Assembly (NCBI GenBank): GCA_947630665.1
Contig: CANRID010000001.1
Coordinates: 78,501-142,500 of the forward strand
From: an uncultured Bacteroidales bacterium
GTDB lineage: Bacteria > Bacteroidota > Bacteroidia > Bacteroidales > UBA932
Direction of reading: 5' to 3'
DNA: 64,000 nt
Positions within the stretch are counted from its first letter, which is position 1. Each line of letters opens with the position of its first letter. Shown here in pieces: positions 8,578-16,899 of the stretch. The notes under the pieces were generated by a model. That model was not told where the DNA came from, made no database searches, and worked only from the letters and a program-made list of their open reading frames with translations. Made by a program: the position numbers and the translations under genes.

Positions 8578-9735
8578 ATGAAAAGGAATTTAAAAACTGT
8601 TTTATACGGATTCGTTTTGCTGGCTGTGGCGTCCTGCCATGGGGGAAACAATACCTCTTCGGGAAATGGCGGAAGGAGAGCCGTTTCCATTTCGGAGGAT
8701 TCCGTAAAGATAAAGCCGGTGTATGCCAAGGGATTCGAAGTTACCTATCGGGACGGGTATAAGTTAGTGGATGTACATGATCCGTTGAATGAGGAAGTTG
8801 CAGCGGCTCATTTTGCATTAGTGCCGCGCGGGGGCCGGGTAGAGGATCTTCCCGACGGTTACCGGGTGGTAGAGGTTCCGGTGGAGAATGTGATATGTAT
8901 GACGACGCTTCAATTGTCGGGATTTATAAAATTGGACGAACTGGACAGGGTAGTGGGGATAACCAGCACCCGGCACCTTCATAATGAAGCCATGAACCGG
9001 AGAATCGAAGAGGGCCTGACCCGGAAAATCGGGATCGAGGGGAACTTCGATAACGAGGTGATTATGAGTATGGACCCCGATGTCATATTTATTTCGCCTT
9101 TCAAACGGGGCGGATACGATGCCATCCGGGAGGTGGATATTCCGTTAGTGCCGCATTTCGGGTATAAGGAACTGACACCGCTCGGGCAGGCGGAATGGAT
9201 CAAATTCATCGCGCTGTTCATAGGGGAAGAAGAAAAGGCCGACCGGATATTTGCCTCCATTGAGGAAAAATATATCGCGTTGAAGAATCTGGCTGCGGAA
9301 GCGAAGAAACGGCCGGTGGTATTCAGCGGCGAGATACGCGGAGGGGTATGGTATGCAGTGGGAGGGGAGAGTTTCCTGGCCCAGTTGTTCCGGGATGCCG
9401 GAGCGGATTATTTTCTAAAGGATGACAAACGTTCCGGAGGCGTGAATCTGGATTTCGAAACGGTATATGCACGGGCGCACGAGGCGGAGTATTGGCGTAT
9501 TTTGAACAGTTTCGACGGAACGTATGGTTACGATGTGCTTCGGGACAGCGATCCCCGCTATGCGGATTTCAGGGCTTTTAAGGATAAGGGCGTGATTTAT
9601 TGCAATCTGAGGGAAAAACCGTTTTATGAGGACAGCCCTATGGCGCCCGAATTGGTGCTGGCCGATTTTATTAAGGTTTTCCATCCGGAATTGTTGCCCG
9701 ATTATACGCCGGTGTTTTATGAACTGCTAAAATAG
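8578..9735 (+). CDS. Periplasmic-binding lipoprotein of a B12/metal-chelate ABC importer (BtuF-like)
   Basis: A 385-residue substrate-binding protein. Residues 1-19 are a signal peptide ending in a lipobox with Cys20 (AVASC), so it is anchored in the periplasm. The body has the TroA/FepB-like pattern: LSGFIKLDELDRVVGITSTR, later DPDVIFISPFKRGG and the long helix connecting the lobes. It heads a tight operon with a FecCD permease (6-bp gap) and an ATPase inside the cobalamin locus, which makes corrinoid the best guess; iron-chelate transporters look alike. It is divergent from cbiL, and a weak promoter-like TAATTTCG lies at 8552-8559. Confidence 0.85.
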   Translation: MKRNLKTVLYGFVLLAVASCHGGNNTSSGNGGRRAVSISEDSVKIKPVYAKGFEVTYRDGYKLVDVHDPLNEEVAAAHFALVPRGGRVEDLPDGYRVVEVPVENVICMTTLQLSGFIKLDELDRVVGITSTRHLHNEAMNRRIEEGLTRKIGIEGNFDNEVIMSMDPDVIFISPFKRGGYDAIREVDIPLVPHFGYKELTPLGQAEWIKFIALFIGEEEKADRIFASIEEKYIALKNLAAEAKKRPVVFSGEIRGGVWYAVGGESFLAQLFRDAGADYFLKDDKRSGGVNLDFETVYARAHEAEYWRILNSFDGTYGYDVLRDSDPRYADFRAFKDKGVIYCNLREKPFYEDSPMAPELVLADFIKVFHPELLPDYTPVFYELLK

Positions 9736-9741
9736 AAGGAG

Positions 9742-10776
9742 ATGAAGCGTCCCGTATTTTTATTGATGGCATGTGTGGTAGTCTCCATTTTCGTATTCGC
9801 TTTCCTGAATATTCTGCTGGGGTCCGTATCCATTCCTGCGGGTGCGGCATTGAAGATATTGTTCGGATCGGCGGACCAGCCGCAGGTATGGCAGAACATT
9901 ATCTGGAAATCGAGGATTCCCCAGACTTTGACTGCACTGGCGGCCGGCGCCGGATTGTCCGTGAGCGGTCTGATGATGCAGACGGTGTTCCGGAACCCTT
10001 TAGCCGGGCCGTCCGTATTGGGAATCAGTTCCGGGGCGAGCATGGGCGTGGCATTCGTGATTCTGCTCTCGAGTATCGGGGGGCATGCGCTTAGTAAAAT
10101 GGGGTTTGCGGGGGAAATCGCCCTCACGGTGGCGGCCATTGCCGGCTCGTTGTCGGTCATGGCGCTGATTGTGTTCGTGTCGCAAAAAGTCCGGGGGAAT
10201 GTGACGCTTCTGATAATAGGCGTGATGATAGGATATGTAGCCAATGCGGTGATCGGAGTGCTGAAATTTTTCAGTGTGGAAGAGGATATCCGGGCGTATG
10301 TGATCTGGGGACTCGGAAGCTTTTCCAGAGTGTCGGGCGACCAGATAGTATTGTTCGTGTGTCTGACGGCGATTTTGCTGCCGCTGACGTTTTTATTGAT
10401 AAAGACATTGAATCTGATGCTGCTCGGGGACGGGTACGCGCGGAACTTAGGGCTGAATATCAAAAGGTCCCGTATGTTAGTCATTGCGGCTTCGGGTGTA
10501 TTGGTGGCTGTGGTAACGGCGTATTGCGGTCCCATTACCTTCTTAGGATTAGCCGTGCCGCATCTTTGCCGGGCGATTTTCCGTTCATCGGATCACCGGA
10601 TTCTAATGCCTGCCTCTTTATTCGTAGGAGCTTCCATGGCCTTGGCATGCAATTTAGTGGCGCGGGCGCCCGGTTTCGAGGGGGCTCTCCCGGTCAATGC
10701 GGTAACTTCGCTGATCGGCGCACCGGTGGTCGTGTCGGTATTGTTCAGGAAACGGAAAACGGAATTGGCCGAATAA
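9742..10776 (+). CDS. FecCD/BtuC-family ABC transporter permease
   Basis: A 344-residue inner-membrane protein with about nine to ten hydrophobic helices. Family landmarks are SRIPQTLTALAAGAGLSVSG and QTVFRNPLAGPSVLGISSGA near the N-terminus, and GPITFLGLAVPHLCR near residue 265, the loop that contacts the ATPase. It forms the translocation channel for the upstream lipoprotein's ligand, presumably cobalamin or a precursor. The spacing of 6 bp before and 12 bp after supports one transcript. Substrate is inferred from the surrounding B12 genes. Confidence 0.9.
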   Translation: MKRPVFLLMACVVVSIFVFAFLNILLGSVSIPAGAALKILFGSADQPQVWQNIIWKSRIPQTLTALAAGAGLSVSGLMMQTVFRNPLAGPSVLGISSGASMGVAFVILLSSIGGHALSKMGFAGEIALTVAAIAGSLSVMALIVFVSQKVRGNVTLLIIGVMIGYVANAVIGVLKFFSVEEDIRAYVIWGLGSFSRVSGDQIVLFVCLTAILLPLTFLLIKTLNLMLLGDGYARNLGLNIKRSRMLVIAASGVLVAVVTAYCGPITFLGLAVPHLCRAIFRSSDHRILMPASLFVGASMALACNLVARAPGFEGALPVNAVTSLIGAPVVVSVLFRKRKTELAE

Positions 10777-10788
10777 GGAGGATGAAAG

Positions 10789-11883
10789 ATGGGTAAAGAG
10801 ACCATACGTTTAGAGAATCTTTCGATAGGGTACCGCGAAAAGAATCATACCAAGCTCGTGGCGGGTCCGATAGATGCTTCCATCAACAGCGGAGAGCTGA
10901 CCTGCCTGCTGGGCGCGAATGGCGTGGGAAAATCCACCCTGCTCAGGACCCTGTCCTTGTTTTTGCCCAAGTTGGAGGGCAAGATATTTCTGTTGGGAAA
11001 AGAGATCTCCGAATATACGGAAAAGCAATTGGCCACGGTGGTGGGAGTGGTGCTGACCGACAAATGCGAGATCCGGAACATGAGCGCGGAGGATTTGGTG
11101 GGAATGGGGCGAAGTCCTTATACGGGTTTCTGGGGTTCGCTGGGAAAGAAGGACCGGGAAATCGTACGCGAGTCCATAGAAATGGTTAATATAACGCATC
11201 TGGCAGGACGTATGGTGCATACGCTGAGCGATGGAGAGAGACAGAAAGTAATGATCGCCAAGGCGCTGGCGCAACAGACCCCGGTGATTTTCTTAGATGA
11301 ACCCACCGCGTTCTTAGATTTTCCGAGCAAAGTGGAAATCATGCAATTGCTGCATGGCCTGACCCGGCGGACGGGAAAGACCGTCTTTCTTTCCACCCAT
11401 GACTTGGAACTCGCCTTGCAGATCGCCGATAAAATCTGGCTAATGGATAAAACGCACGGGTTTTCCGTCGGGACGCCCGAAGATCTGGCATTAAGCGGAA
11501 CCCTGAGCGGCTTTTTTGCCCGCAAAGGCATTGTATTCGATAAGGAGACCGGTCTTTTCCGTATTGAGGGCGAATATGCCCGGAGAATTTCCTTAGCCGG
11601 TCATAATGTACGGTATGCGATGGTGCGCAAAGCCTTGCAGCGCAACGGAATTTTAGCCGGGAGGTCGGTGGAATCGGATTGGCTGATCGAGATTACCCGG
11701 GACGAATTCGTTTTCCGCCGGAAACGGCCGGGAGAGCGGATCGGCGGTCCGGATTCTCCGGTGTTGACTCCCGAAGATTTATCGGCATCGTCCGGTCCCG
11801 AAAAAGAAATCCGGGTAACTACCATCGAGCGTTTGTTGGAGGTAATCGGTTCAACGGTTTGTTATTCAGGCCCCTGCCGGTAA
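10789..11883 (+). CDS. ABC transporter ATP-binding protein (BtuD/FecE-like) with long C-terminal extension
   Basis: A 364-residue ATPase energising the BtuF-C-like importer. Walker A GANGVGKST is near residue 40, the signature LSDGERQKVMIAKAL near 145, Walker B PVIFLDEPTAFLDF near 165, and the H-loop STHD follows. Typical members end near residue 255. This one carries about 110 extra residues (rich in R and E, no motif I recognise), possibly a regulatory domain. Its last 22 bp overlap the convergent cbiJD gene, so the two 3' ends share sequence. Confidence 0.88.
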   Translation: MGKETIRLENLSIGYREKNHTKLVAGPIDASINSGELTCLLGANGVGKSTLLRTLSLFLPKLEGKIFLLGKEISEYTEKQLATVVGVVLTDKCEIRNMSAEDLVGMGRSPYTGFWGSLGKKDREIVRESIEMVNITHLAGRMVHTLSDGERQKVMIAKALAQQTPVIFLDEPTAFLDFPSKVEIMQLLHGLTRRTGKTVFLSTHDLELALQIADKIWLMDKTHGFSVGTPEDLALSGTLSGFFARKGIVFDKETGLFRIEGEYARRISLAGHNVRYAMVRKALQRNGILAGRSVESDWLIEITRDEFVFRRKRPGERIGGPDSPVLTPEDLSASSGPEKEIRVTTIERLLEVIGSTVCYSGPCR

Positions 11884-13859
11884 GGAATTTCCCCGTCTTC
11901 CGTTATGAGCAGGATTTCTATAGTTCCCTGCGGCAGCAACGGAGCGCACCGGCGGTAGCAGAGCTTGAGCAGAAACGGGAAAAATTTGTCTTGTTCTTCT
12001 TTGGGAAGCAGGGTCCATAGTTCTTTTGCCATCGTGATGCCCGAGATCGTCTCCCCGGTGCGGGGACTGCATCCTGCCTGTCGGGATACCGATTGCAGAA
12101 ATTCTTTATCCATCGCGGTCTTTTTGCTGTGAGTGTCCAAATGGCCGCATGCTAACTTGACCGCTTTTCCGATCATAATGCCCATCGCCACTTTTTTCAT
12201 GCCTTCTTCCGATGCGGCCGAAATGGTTTCGCCGATAAAATTGCCGTAATGTATGAATGCCTGCGGAGGCAATTGCGGAAATTCTTTTTTTACATACTGT
12301 TCGCTTTTGGCTCCCGAATTGATGACGATCATTTCATTTCCCAAGGCTTTGGCTACCTGGATTTCTTTCCGGATGGAGGCGGTGAACGCTTCGCTGGAAA
12401 ACGGGCGCACGATTCCCGAGGTGCCTATAATGGAAATTCCGTCTGTGATGCCTAATTTGGGATTGAAAGTCTTTCGGGCGAGTTCCCTGCCCCCGGCTAC
12501 CGAAATGGTTACGTCCGCCCCGCAGGGAGTGATTCTGCGGAATTCCTCCGCGATCATTTTTCGAGGCGTGGGGTTTATGGCAGGTTCCCCTATGGGGATT
12601 CCCAATCCGGGCAGTGTAACGATGCCTACGCCTTCCCCCCGGATAAAACGGATTTCGGTCGAATCGTTCAGGCGGACGGTAGAGATGACCGCGCTTCCGT
12701 CGGTAATGTCGGGGTCGTCACCGGCGTCTTTGATGACCGTGCAGGATACGGCGACGATTCCGGGCCGGGCTTTTTCCCCGCTCCCGTCTGGTTGCTGCAG
12801 ATCCGGGCGGTCCGCCGGACTTTTTGAGCCGTTTGCATCCGGGTTCCGATCCGCGTAATGAAACTCCGTGCGGGCAACGGGCAGGGTTATATCTTCTCCG
12901 GAAGGCAGACGTATTTCTACTGAAAACAATTCGTTTCCCGACAGCAAAGCCAATAAGGCCGCTTTGGCGGCTGCCGTAGCGCATGTGCCGGTAGTAAAGC
13001 CGCAATGAAGCGGAAAAAAGTCAGGCAGGATTTTTTCTATTTTCTTCCGCAACCCTGCTTCTCCGGATACCGTTTCGAAAAAAGCGGGAAGGGGAGGCCG
13101 TTTAACGGCGAATACGGGAATACCCAAAGCACGGGCGGCGGCGACTTTTTCCGGAAAGTACCCGCTTTCTCCGCTTTCCTTCGTAAGTACGGCCTCCGGC
13201 CGGAGCCGTTTCATCAGATCGGTCTCCATCTGTAAAATCGTTTCATTCAAAGGTATGTCCGTGAAATCTGCCGGCGGAAAGCCTGCAAGGTAACCGGCGG
13301 AGCCGGACGTATTTTCCTCTCTGGCCGTATGGGTCGGGAAAAATACCAGCTGCTCGGAAGGAAACCCTTGTACCAAAGCCTTTTGGACGGAGTCTTCCCT
13401 GTCTAATACCCGGAAGTAGCATGTGTTTTTCTCCCAGAAGTTCCGGAGCCGGGAAATGGTCTGCACTCCGGTAAGGGCCAGCAGGGTGCGGATGCCGGAT
13501 TTTTCCAATTGACGTATGGCATCTTCGTAATCTTCGCACCATGTAATGCCGGGATCGCGCGGAGGAAATTTCCTTTCGTAGCGGATTACCGGAATGTTTT
13601 CCCGGAGACTGGTCCGGGCAATGGCGTCATGTAATCGGCAGGCAAACGGGTGGGCGGCATCCACGATCAGGCGGATTCCGTTTTTCCGGCAAAAATCCGA
13701 CATGCTTCCGGCATCCAGCGCCCCGGAGATTTCCGTGCCGTGGAGGCAGCGGACTTTCTGCCATCCCGAGAGGGTGGAATAAAAATAGGGAGAACCGGAC
13801 TCGTCCAATACCCGGATCGTCTTTCTTCCTTCCGTCGTGCCTCCGAATACCAATATCAT
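11862..13859 (-). CDS. cbiJD: Fusion of precorrin-6A reductase (CbiJ) and cobalt-precorrin-5B C1-methyltransferase (CbiD)
   Basis: A 665-residue fusion. Residues 1-280 are CbiJ (MILVFGGTTEGRKTIRVLDE start, DAAHPFACRLHDAI, LTKESGESGYFPEKVAAARA). Residues 285-665 are CbiD (HCGFTTGTCATAAAKAALLA, DAGDDPDITDG, GEPAINPTPRKMI). CbiD adds the C1 methyl after ring contraction and CbiJ reduces the macrocycle, both late steps toward cobyrinate. The open frame extends upstream to 14123, but I start at the ATG at 13859: it matches the family N-terminus and overlaps the cbiGF stop as ATGA. It is the last gene of the riboswitch-controlled operon. A low-complexity hydrophilic insert (NPDANGSKSPADRPDLQQPD) sits inside CbiD. 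Confidence 0.92.
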   Translation of the reverse strand: MILVFGGTTEGRKTIRVLDESGSPYFYSTLSGWQKVRCLHGTEISGALDAGSMSDFCRKNGIRLIVDAAHPFACRLHDAIARTSLRENIPVIRYERKFPPRDPGITWCEDYEDAIRQLEKSGIRTLLALTGVQTISRLRNFWEKNTCYFRVLDREDSVQKALVQGFPSEQLVFFPTHTAREENTSGSAGYLAGFPPADFTDIPLNETILQMETDLMKRLRPEAVLTKESGESGYFPEKVAAARALGIPVFAVKRPPLPAFFETVSGEAGLRKKIEKILPDFFPLHCGFTTGTCATAAAKAALLALLSGNELFSVEIRLPSGEDITLPVARTEFHYADRNPDANGSKSPADRPDLQQPDGSGEKARPGIVAVSCTVIKDAGDDPDITDGSAVISTVRLNDSTEIRFIRGEGVGIVTLPGLGIPIGEPAINPTPRKMIAEEFRRITPCGADVTISVAGGRELARKTFNPKLGITDGISIIGTSGIVRPFSSEAFTASIRKEIQVAKALGNEMIVINSGAKSEQYVKKEFPQLPPQAFIHYGNFIGETISAASEEGMKKVAMGIMIGKAVKLACGHLDTHSKKTAMDKEFLQSVSRQAGCSPRTGETISGITMAKELWTLLPKEEQDKFFPFLLKLCYRRCAPLLPQGTIEILLITEDGEIPYRQGPE

Positions 13860-15646
13860 GGTCTGAAAAGGTGTTTGAATTCGTGCGAGTAGAGACGGGA
13901 CAACCCTTGGCGGTTGCCGATGGCTTCCCCTACCACGATCAGGGTAGTAAGAGTAAGGTTGTTTTCCTTGATGATCGCCGCCAGGTTCCGCAATTCTCCC
14001 CGGTAGATCCGTTGGTCTTTCCAGGTAAGTTTGTAGCAGGCGGCTACCGGGGTCTCGGGCGGATAATGCTTCAGCAGTTCCGTCTGTACCTGTTCCGCTA
14101 CGCCTGCACTCAGGAAAATGCACATGGTGCTTTGCGAGCGGGCCAGCAAATGCAGTTTTTCTTTTTCGGGTACGGGAGTGCGCCCTTCTCCCCGGGTAAG
14201 GATGATGCTTTGCACCTTTTCCGGTATGGTGAACTGGGAGCGGAGTTCGGCCGCGGCCGCCTGGAAAGAAGATATTCCCGGAGTGATATGGTATTCCATG
14301 CCGTACCGGTCGAAAAAGGCCATTTGTTCCTGAATGGCTCCGTAGATGCAGGGGTCGCCCGTATGCAGACGCACCGTGAGCAATCCTTTGTCGTAAAACT
14401 CCTTCATCAGTGCGAACTGTTCTTCCAAGGTCATGGAAGCGGAGCTTCTTACCACGGCTCCTTCTTTGGCGCAGAAAGTCAGCTCCCGCGGCACTAAGCT
14501 GCCCGCATACAGGATCAGGTCCGCCTCTTTGAGCATCTGGCGGCCTTTTACGGAAATCAGGTCCGGATCTCCGGGACCCGCCCCCACGATTTCTATATGC
14601 CCCCCGCGCAAAGCATCCCGCTGCAAAGCGGCCGCAAAAGTGAATTCGTTTCCCGGACTCAAAGCCCCTTTTTGTTTTTCTATCAGCAGCGGACCGCCTC
14701 CGGCGCTTTTCCGGGCGCAGGTTTCCGCCACTCCATATACTCCGGTCGTTTCAAAAACCTTTTCGGACGGGTTGGGAATAGATATCCCTTCCAATTCCTC
14801 CGGGGTATAGATGTTCAGATCGGCATCCGGGAACCGCTCCCGCAGTTTTTCCATTAGCCGTTCATCTTTTTTTAGTTCTATGGTGGATATGGAGCCGACA
14901 CTGTCGGGATTCAAATGATTCTCGCGCAATGTCTTTTCGATATATTCGGGTATTCCCTCGGGCGAGCAATTTTTCCGGCAGCCGGTTCCTATATGCACTA
15001 CGGACGGAGCATACAGCACGAGCGGCTTTTCGATAGAATATATGTAAGGCGTAACCGCCAGAATCAGATCGTATTTATCTTGCGGGATATCTTCCCAATG
15101 ATAAAAGATATCTACGTGGGGAGGCCGGGTTTGTTCCAGATGGCGGGTTCCCCGGTCCTTTATTTCTAACAGCAGAGCCGTAGGCCGGCCGTTTACGAAC
15201 CGGAAAACGGCTTCGTTCAGACCGGCGGTATTATGGCTTTCTTTCCAGCCCCAGGTTCCGGCCATCGTATCGAGCGCCCATAGTCCGGCGTTGTCGCTCT
15301 GGGTAGTGATGACGGCCGTACCCCCCGTTATGGAAGCGATGTGCCGCGCCAGGTCATTGGCTCCCCCGACATGTCCCGACAATACGGGGATGATGAATTT
15401 TCCGGTACTGTCTATATTCACTACCGCAGGATCTTTATATTTGTTCTTGATGCAGGGGGCTATGCTGCGGATGCAGATTCCCAAGGCCCCGATGAATACG
15501 AAAGCATCGTACCGGACGAAGTTTTCCTTAATGAACATCCCGACAGAGGAGATGGAAAATATTTCGGAGCCGGGGAGTTCGCGGGCAAGGGTATGGGCGA
15601 TAGGCAGTCCGGCCGGGGAAATGGGAAGGATGGCTATATCTTTCAT
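13856..15646 (-). CDS. cbiGF: Fusion of cobalt-precorrin-5A hydrolase (CbiG) and cobalt-precorrin-4 C11-methyltransferase (CbiF)
   Basis: A 596-residue bifunctional enzyme. The N-terminal 335 residues are CbiG (DAFVFIGALGICIRSIAP, VVNIDSTGKFIIPVLSGHVG, GTGCRKNCSPEGI), which opens the delta-lactone and releases acetaldehyde. From about 350 a complete CbiF follows (IEIVGAGPGDPDLISVKGR, VRLHTGDPCIYGAIQEQ, LTRGEGRTPVP), adding the C11 methyl. The two act on neighbouring intermediates, so fusion is functionally sensible and is common in this group. It is 12 bp downstream of cbiET, and its stop overlaps the cbiJD start by 4 bp. Confidence 0.94.
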   Translation of the reverse strand: MKDIAILPISPAGLPIAHTLARELPGSEIFSISSVGMFIKENFVRYDAFVFIGALGICIRSIAPCIKNKYKDPAVVNIDSTGKFIIPVLSGHVGGANDLARHIASITGGTAVITTQSDNAGLWALDTMAGTWGWKESHNTAGLNEAVFRFVNGRPTALLLEIKDRGTRHLEQTRPPHVDIFYHWEDIPQDKYDLILAVTPYIYSIEKPLVLYAPSVVHIGTGCRKNCSPEGIPEYIEKTLRENHLNPDSVGSISTIELKKDERLMEKLRERFPDADLNIYTPEELEGISIPNPSEKVFETTGVYGVAETCARKSAGGGPLLIEKQKGALSPGNEFTFAAALQRDALRGGHIEIVGAGPGDPDLISVKGRQMLKEADLILYAGSLVPRELTFCAKEGAVVRSSASMTLEEQFALMKEFYDKGLLTVRLHTGDPCIYGAIQEQMAFFDRYGMEYHITPGISSFQAAAAELRSQFTIPEKVQSIILTRGEGRTPVPEKEKLHLLARSQSTMCIFLSAGVAEQVQTELLKHYPPETPVAACYKLTWKDQRIYRGELRNLAAIIKENNLTLTTLIVVGEAIGNRQGLSRLYSHEFKHLFRP

Positions 15647-15658
15647 GGAATAATTCGT

Positions 15659-16858
15659 TTATTTTTTCATGGCTTTCAGCACCTCTATCGTGTTATGGTC
15701 ATCTACTGTTATGGTTGTGCTTCCCGACAGTTCCATACCGGCATTTTCCGCACTCTGGATGAACTGCCGCCGGCTTTCCGGCGAGACGGAATTGAAAACC
15801 GCTATGCCGCCGGATACAAGCGCCCGGGCGACTTTCCGTATCATTTCTTCCATCCGGCCGCCGTGACCTCCGATAAATATGGCATCCGGGGCGGGCAGGG
15901 AGGATATATCGGTTTCCAAGAAATCTTCCGTACGGCATTCTATGCCGGGTGTGCCGAAACGGCGGGAATTGATCTCCATCAATAATTTCCCTTGCGGACG
16001 GATCTCGAATGCTGTTATATGCAGATGAGGGAACTGCATTTTGGCTTCGATGGATACGGACCCGGTGCAGGATCCGATGTCCCAGAACACCTTGCGCCCG
16101 GGAAGATCGAGCATGCTCAGGGTCAGAAGGCGTACAGGCATTTTCGTAATCATGTTGATGCGGCCGTCCAAGGGTTCGAACAGATGTTCCGGAATACCCA
16201 GATATTTTTTCGGATTCTCTCCCTTCTGTTCCAGTATAATGCAATTGGGGTGTTCGAAAACCTCATTTACAGCCTCCGTCACCGGGAGTGTGGAGATCTT
16301 TTCCTTGTCGGGATGCCCTAAATGTATGCCTACATGCATGATGTACCCCGTGTATCCGTATTCGGCCATCCGGCGGGCAATGGCGGCGGGAGTGTGTTCC
16401 CGGTCGGTGAGAATGCCTATTTTGGCCGCTCCGTCTATCAATGCCCGGTCGAATTCGTGCCACGGGCGTCCGGTCAGAGAGACGATCCGCATATCGTGGT
16501 AGGGCAGCAGGATTTTATGCGCGAGCCGCTGCAATGAATTGAAAGCGGGATAGACTTCGATCAGACTGTCGGGAAATTTATTTTGCAGGGTAACGGCAAA
16601 TCCGAAAAAGAGCGGATCTCCGGAGGCGAAAACCACTATCTCCGGGTAGGAACCGTATTGGCGGAAAACCTCCTCTAACGGAACGGCGATATCTATCCAA
16701 AGCGCACCGGAAGGCAAGAGGCCGGATACTAATTCCCGGTGCCGCTTCCCTCCGGAAAATACTTTGCCGGCGCTGATTTTCCGCAGGATTTCCCCGGAGA
16801 AGTCCTGATGGGGATTGTCCTCGGTACCTATTACGATAAAATGCTGCCTGCCTGTCAT
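15659..16858 (-). CDS. cbiET: Cobalt-precorrin-7 C5-methyltransferase / cobalt-precorrin-6B C15-methyltransferase, decarboxylating (CbiET)
   Basis: A 399-residue fusion like aerobic CobL. Residues 1-215 are the CbiE methylase (FASGDPLFFGFAVTLQ, VSLTGRPWHEFDRALI). Residues 225-399 are the CbiT Rossmann methylase (WDIGSCTGSVSIEAKMQFP, DAIFIGGHGGRMEEMI). Together they methylate C5 and C15 and decarboxylate the acetate at C12. The gene is 41 bp downstream of cbiHC in the minus-strand operon. No domain is missing. Confidence 0.94.
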   Translation of the reverse strand: MTGRQHFIVIGTEDNPHQDFSGEILRKISAGKVFSGGKRHRELVSGLLPSGALWIDIAVPLEEVFRQYGSYPEIVVFASGDPLFFGFAVTLQNKFPDSLIEVYPAFNSLQRLAHKILLPYHDMRIVSLTGRPWHEFDRALIDGAAKIGILTDREHTPAAIARRMAEYGYTGYIMHVGIHLGHPDKEKISTLPVTEAVNEVFEHPNCIILEQKGENPKKYLGIPEHLFEPLDGRINMITKMPVRLLTLSMLDLPGRKVFWDIGSCTGSVSIEAKMQFPHLHITAFEIRPQGKLLMEINSRRFGTPGIECRTEDFLETDISSLPAPDAIFIGGHGGRMEEMIRKVARALVSGGIAVFNSVSPESRRQFIQSAENAGMELSGSTTITVDDHNTIEVLKAMKK

Positions 16859-16899
16859 ATACTGAATGTTTGTCTGATTGTTCCCGTTTTGCCGGCGGT

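Noticed and set aside
12253..12858. 201-residue plus-strand frame opposite cbiD
   Set aside because: It is antisense to conserved CbiD sequence, has no recognisable motif, and is typical of shadow frames in codon-biased genes.
13860..14123. 88-codon upstream extension of cbiJD
   Set aside because: The extension lies inside cbiGF in another frame and does not resemble CbiJ; the ATG at 13859 matches the family start and overlaps the cbiGF stop.
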